Positions 45,789 to 47,725 of a stretch of DNA of 47,725 nt are shown here, in pieces. A model generated the notes under the pieces. The model was not told where the DNA came from and did not search any database. It worked only from the letters and a program-made list of their open reading frames with translations. Source of the stretch: Thermoflexus sp. (lineage in GTDB: Bacteria > Chloroflexota > Anaerolineae > Thermoflexales > Thermoflexaceae). A program made the position numbers and the translations under genes. Each line of letters begins with the position of its first letter. Within the stretch, counting starts at the first letter, position 1. Where the stretch lies: NCBI GenBank assembly GCA_025057635.1, contig JANXBD010000007.1, positions 1 through 47,725 on the forward strand. Reading direction: 5' to 3'.

Positions 45789-45819
45789 CCCTGCGCTATC
45801 CGCGTCTTGGAGCGCAGGG
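45789..45819 (+). promoter_or_regulatory. Hairpin just before the ribosome-binding site of the unknown gene
   Basis: CCCTGCGCT (45789-45797) pairs perfectly with AGCGCAGGG (45811-45819), and the stem extends by TTCT/AGAA with a one-base bulge. It ends about 11 bases before AGGAGGTGAACG-ATG of the next gene. No T-run follows, so it may act as a 5' RNA-stability element, a processing site between amt and the next gene, or a leaky terminator. Confidence 0.55.
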
Positions 45820-45841
45820 AAGAACAATCAGGAGGTGAACG

Positions 45842-46954
45842 ATGTTTGCGGTGGAACTTATAAGCGGTCTGATCGGTTTCGGGTTCTTCCTGCTGCTCTG
45901 GGTCATCTTACCGCATCGCCTCCATCGACCTCAGCACCAGGTCGTTTCCGCTAAGGGAGTAGCGGTTGAGGAGACCACGGGGACGATCGCTGGGGAACCG
46001 CCTTCCCGCCCTGTCCACCCACGGAAGCGTGCGGGCGTTTCGCTGCGCCTGCGGCCCGTGGCTTCCCACGAGCATCGGAATGGGGTGTGGGGCATGCTGG
46101 AGGGCGAGTGGAACGGCCGGGAGATCGCCCTTCCAGTAGGGAGGGAGCAGGTTCGTTTGAATGGGACGTTCCAGGAGCGCTATGTCGCCACTGTGGGCGG
46201 ATTGCGTTGTCAGCATACTACGCCATATGGCCTGAAGGAGATGGTGGAGGAGGCCCTGGAGGGACTGGCCTACGCCGGGGAGTTGCCGATTTACGGTTTC
46301 TGCTTCTCAGGCCCCGCGGGCCTGCGAATGGCCCCCGTGTATCGGTTCCACGAATGGCAGGTGGTGGAGCCGGAAGGGCCGATCCTGTCCGCCAAGGAGC
46401 TGGGCGTATTGCGGCAGCGTCTGGCGGATCTCTGGGGATGCCCGGCGGAGGCGGTGAGGATCTATCGCTTCTCCCAGGCCATGTCATGGGTTCCGCCCGT
46501 GGCAGTGCTGACGGACTTCAAAGGCCTCCTGTGGCTCCCTGTCTTTTCCGAAAAGGAATCTCTGATCTGCCCCGATGGCCTGGAGGAGCATAGGCTCAGT
46601 GTGACCTCCAATTCCATATGGGAGGCTCTCCTCGCCGGATTGGATCCGTGGATCCGTGAGGGATGCCGGATTGACATGACGGAACCCCTCATTCGTGAGA
46701 TCCGTGGATGCGCCCACGAGAGCCCTTATCAGTTGCGGGGGGTCATCGCCCAGAATGGACGGCTGCAGCCGATGACTTGGCCGATCTATCTCAATCAGGG
46801 ACAGTGGTTCGTCGTGCTAGATGGGAACGGCGAATCGGCCCGGGGAGTGATGGCGTCGGATCGGGAAAGCCTGCGAGAGTTGGCAGGATGCTTATTAGTT
46901 CAAGAAGGACATCTGAAGGATCCTATGGCACTTCGGATTATGCAGAAGGCATAG
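45842..46954 (+). CDS. Unrecognised membrane-anchored protein upstream of flotillin
   Basis: 370 residues, not recognised. Residues 1-25 are one strong membrane helix (ELISGLIGFGFFLLLWVILP). A Pro/Arg/Lys-rich linker follows (about 45-70) and then a soluble, mostly beta-rich part. This includes GVWGMLEGEWNGREIALPVG, an alpha/beta section (LSAKELGVLRQRLADLWGCP) and IYRFSQAMSWVPPVAVLTDF. No catalytic motif or repeat is evident. AGGAGGTGAACG precedes ATG 45842. The flotillin gene begins 80 bases after its stop on the same strand. In many bacteria the gene beside flotillin encodes an NfeD protein that forms a pair with it; this protein lacks the NfeD pattern but may play an equivalent partner role. 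That is inference from position only. Confidence 0.7.
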   Translation: MFAVELISGLIGFGFFLLLWVILPHRLHRPQHQVVSAKGVAVEETTGTIAGEPPSRPVHPRKRAGVSLRLRPVASHEHRNGVWGMLEGEWNGREIALPVGREQVRLNGTFQERYVATVGGLRCQHTTPYGLKEMVEEALEGLAYAGELPIYGFCFSGPAGLRMAPVYRFHEWQVVEPEGPILSAKELGVLRQRLADLWGCPAEAVRIYRFSQAMSWVPPVAVLTDFKGLLWLPVFSEKESLICPDGLEEHRLSVTSNSIWEALLAGLDPWIREGCRIDMTEPLIREIRGCAHESPYQLRGVIAQNGRLQPMTWPIYLNQGQWFVVLDGNGESARGVMASDRESLRELAGCLLVQEGHLKDPMALRIMQKA

Positions 46955-46995
46955 CATCTCAAGGCGAGCGACCTGCTACCTGCCCCACAGAGTTT

Positions 46996-47021
46996 ATTTC
47001 ACGATCGATTCATTTCACGAT
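46996..47021 (+). repeat. Short direct repeat before flotillin
   Basis: ATTTCACGAT occurs at 46996-47005 and 47012-47021, spacing 16 bases, directly before the flotillin ribosome-binding site. It could be an operator pair or a chance duplication. Confidence 0.4.
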
Positions 47022-47034
47022 TTAGGAGGAGCAT

Positions 47035-47725
47035 ATGCTGGGTTTAGGCCTGTTGATCGGTCTGCTGATCGTTGCCGGTCTGATCGCGCTCTGGGCCTGG
47101 CGGTATACGAAGGCGGGGCCCAATGAGGTGCTGATTATCTCCGGCCGCAAACGGAAGGTGATCGACCCGGACGGCCGCAAGCGGGTGGTCGGCTATCGGC
47201 TGGTGCGGGGGGGCACCTTCGTCTGGCCGATCCTGGAGCGGGTGCAGCGGCTCTCCTTAGAGTTGCTCACCATTGAGATCCAGACTGCGGACGCTTACAC
47301 CGCCCAGGGCGTGCGGATGATCGTGGATGCGGTGGCCCAGGTGAAGGTGAAGGGAGATGAAGCCTCGATTGCTGTCGCCGCCGAGCAGTTCCTGTCTCGC
47401 TCGAAGGATGACATCCGGCGAGTAGCGCTGCAGGTGATCGAGGGCCATCTACGGGCCGTCCTGGGCACCATGAATGTGGAAGATCTCTATCTCCGACGGG
47501 CGGAGTTCGCCCGACAAGTTCGAGAGGCCGCCCGCCAAGATCTAGAACGCATGGGCCTGGATATCCTCTCGCTAACAGTGCGTCACATTGCCGATGAGCA
47601 GGGCTACCTAGAGGCGATCGGCCGGCCGCGAGTTGCCCAGGTTCGCCAGCAGGCAGCAATTGCGGACGCGGAAGCGGATCGCGTGGCTCGAGTAGCCCGC
47701 TTGGAGGCCGACCGGGTGGTGGAGG
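47035..47725 (+). CDS. Flotillin-like SPFH-domain protein (runs off the window)
   Basis: The first 230 residues are present. One membrane helix (about 3-22, LGLLIGLLIVAGLIALWAW) is followed by the SPFH/band 7 domain: TKAGPNEVLIISGRK, GGTFVWPILERVQRLSLELL, TAQGVRMIVDAVAQVKVKGD. The chain then enters the Ala/Glu/Arg-rich coiled coil (AAIADAEADRVARVARLEAD) typical of FloT/YuaG. Flotillins form large membrane-bound assemblies in ordered lipid domains. ATG 47035 has AGGAGGA 4 bases before it. It follows the unrecognised membrane protein, probably as an operon. Confidence 0.9.
   Translation, partial: MLGLGLLIGLLIVAGLIALWAWRYTKAGPNEVLIISGRKRKVIDPDGRKRVVGYRLVRGGTFVWPILERVQRLSLELLTIEIQTADAYTAQGVRMIVDAVAQVKVKGDEASIAVAAEQFLSRSKDDIRRVALQVIEGHLRAVLGTMNVEDLYLRRAEFARQVREAARQDLERMGLDILSLTVRHIADEQGYLEAIGRPRVAQVRQQAAIADAEADRVARVARLEADRVVE

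Overview
The window looks like a piece of chromosome from a GC-rich bacterium, most likely a thermophilic member of the Chloroflexota (Anaerolineae/Thermoflexus-like). The grounds are the mix of protein families (RicT, membrane-anchored baseplate-J protein, GT39 and YfhO membrane enzymes, secreted propeller and TIM-barrel proteins with Pro/Thr/Ser linkers), strong AGGAGG ribosome-binding sites and frequent GTG starts. This is an inference from gene content; there is no rRNA here. No CRISPR array, insertion sequence or prophage was recognised. One tRNA, tRNA-Leu(GAG), is present with its own promoter and terminator.

Layout. 1-3.7 kb: start of clpB (minus strand), a gene-poor stretch, a UgtP/MGDG-synthase-like glycosyltransferase, a decayed two-component sensor and a THEP1-type NTPase. 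3.9-9.8 kb: an EamA transporter, a four-part TIM-barrel/SH3/double-amidase protein transcribed behind recF, and tRNA-Leu. 9.9-13.4 kb: a CtpA-type protease followed at once by a YfhO-type membrane protein. 13.4-16.3 kb: a type II restriction-modification locus with a TdeIII-like nuclease and a DUF1156-type DNA methylase cut in two by one in-frame TAG. 16.3-20.3 kb: small zinc-ribbon ORF, ricT, an AmrS/PflX-like radical SAM protein and a GlcF-like iron-sulfur protein. 20.9-25.8 kb: two large secreted proteins, the second interrupted by an in-frame TGA. 25.9-26.7 kb: two decayed genes (sugar-nucleotide epimerase, PhoB-type winged helix). 27-36 kb: envelope-polysaccharide block (GT39, methyltransferase, two GT2 enzymes), then a baseplate-J membrane protein and a metallo-beta-lactamase/RNase-J-like protein. 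36.4-41 kb: an SH3 plus GH25-like protein, a decayed RHS element, a propeller lipoprotein and gene-poor DNA. 41-47.7 kb: PucR regulator, type I glutamine synthetase, ammonium transporter, an unrecognised membrane-anchored protein and the start of a flotillin.

How it fits together. The right end reads as a nitrogen-assimilation group: ammonium import (Amt), fixation into glutamine (GlnA) and a PucR regulator overlapping glnA. It is followed by an unknown protein paired with flotillin. The middle is devoted to surface glycans and surface proteins. Gene decay is conspicuous: four otherwise well-conserved reading frames carry a single in-frame stop (three TAG, one TGA), and an RHS-type protein survives only as frame-shifted fragments. 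The item most worth checking is the methylase interrupted by TAG beside an apparently intact restriction nuclease, because loss of methylation would be expected to kill the cell.
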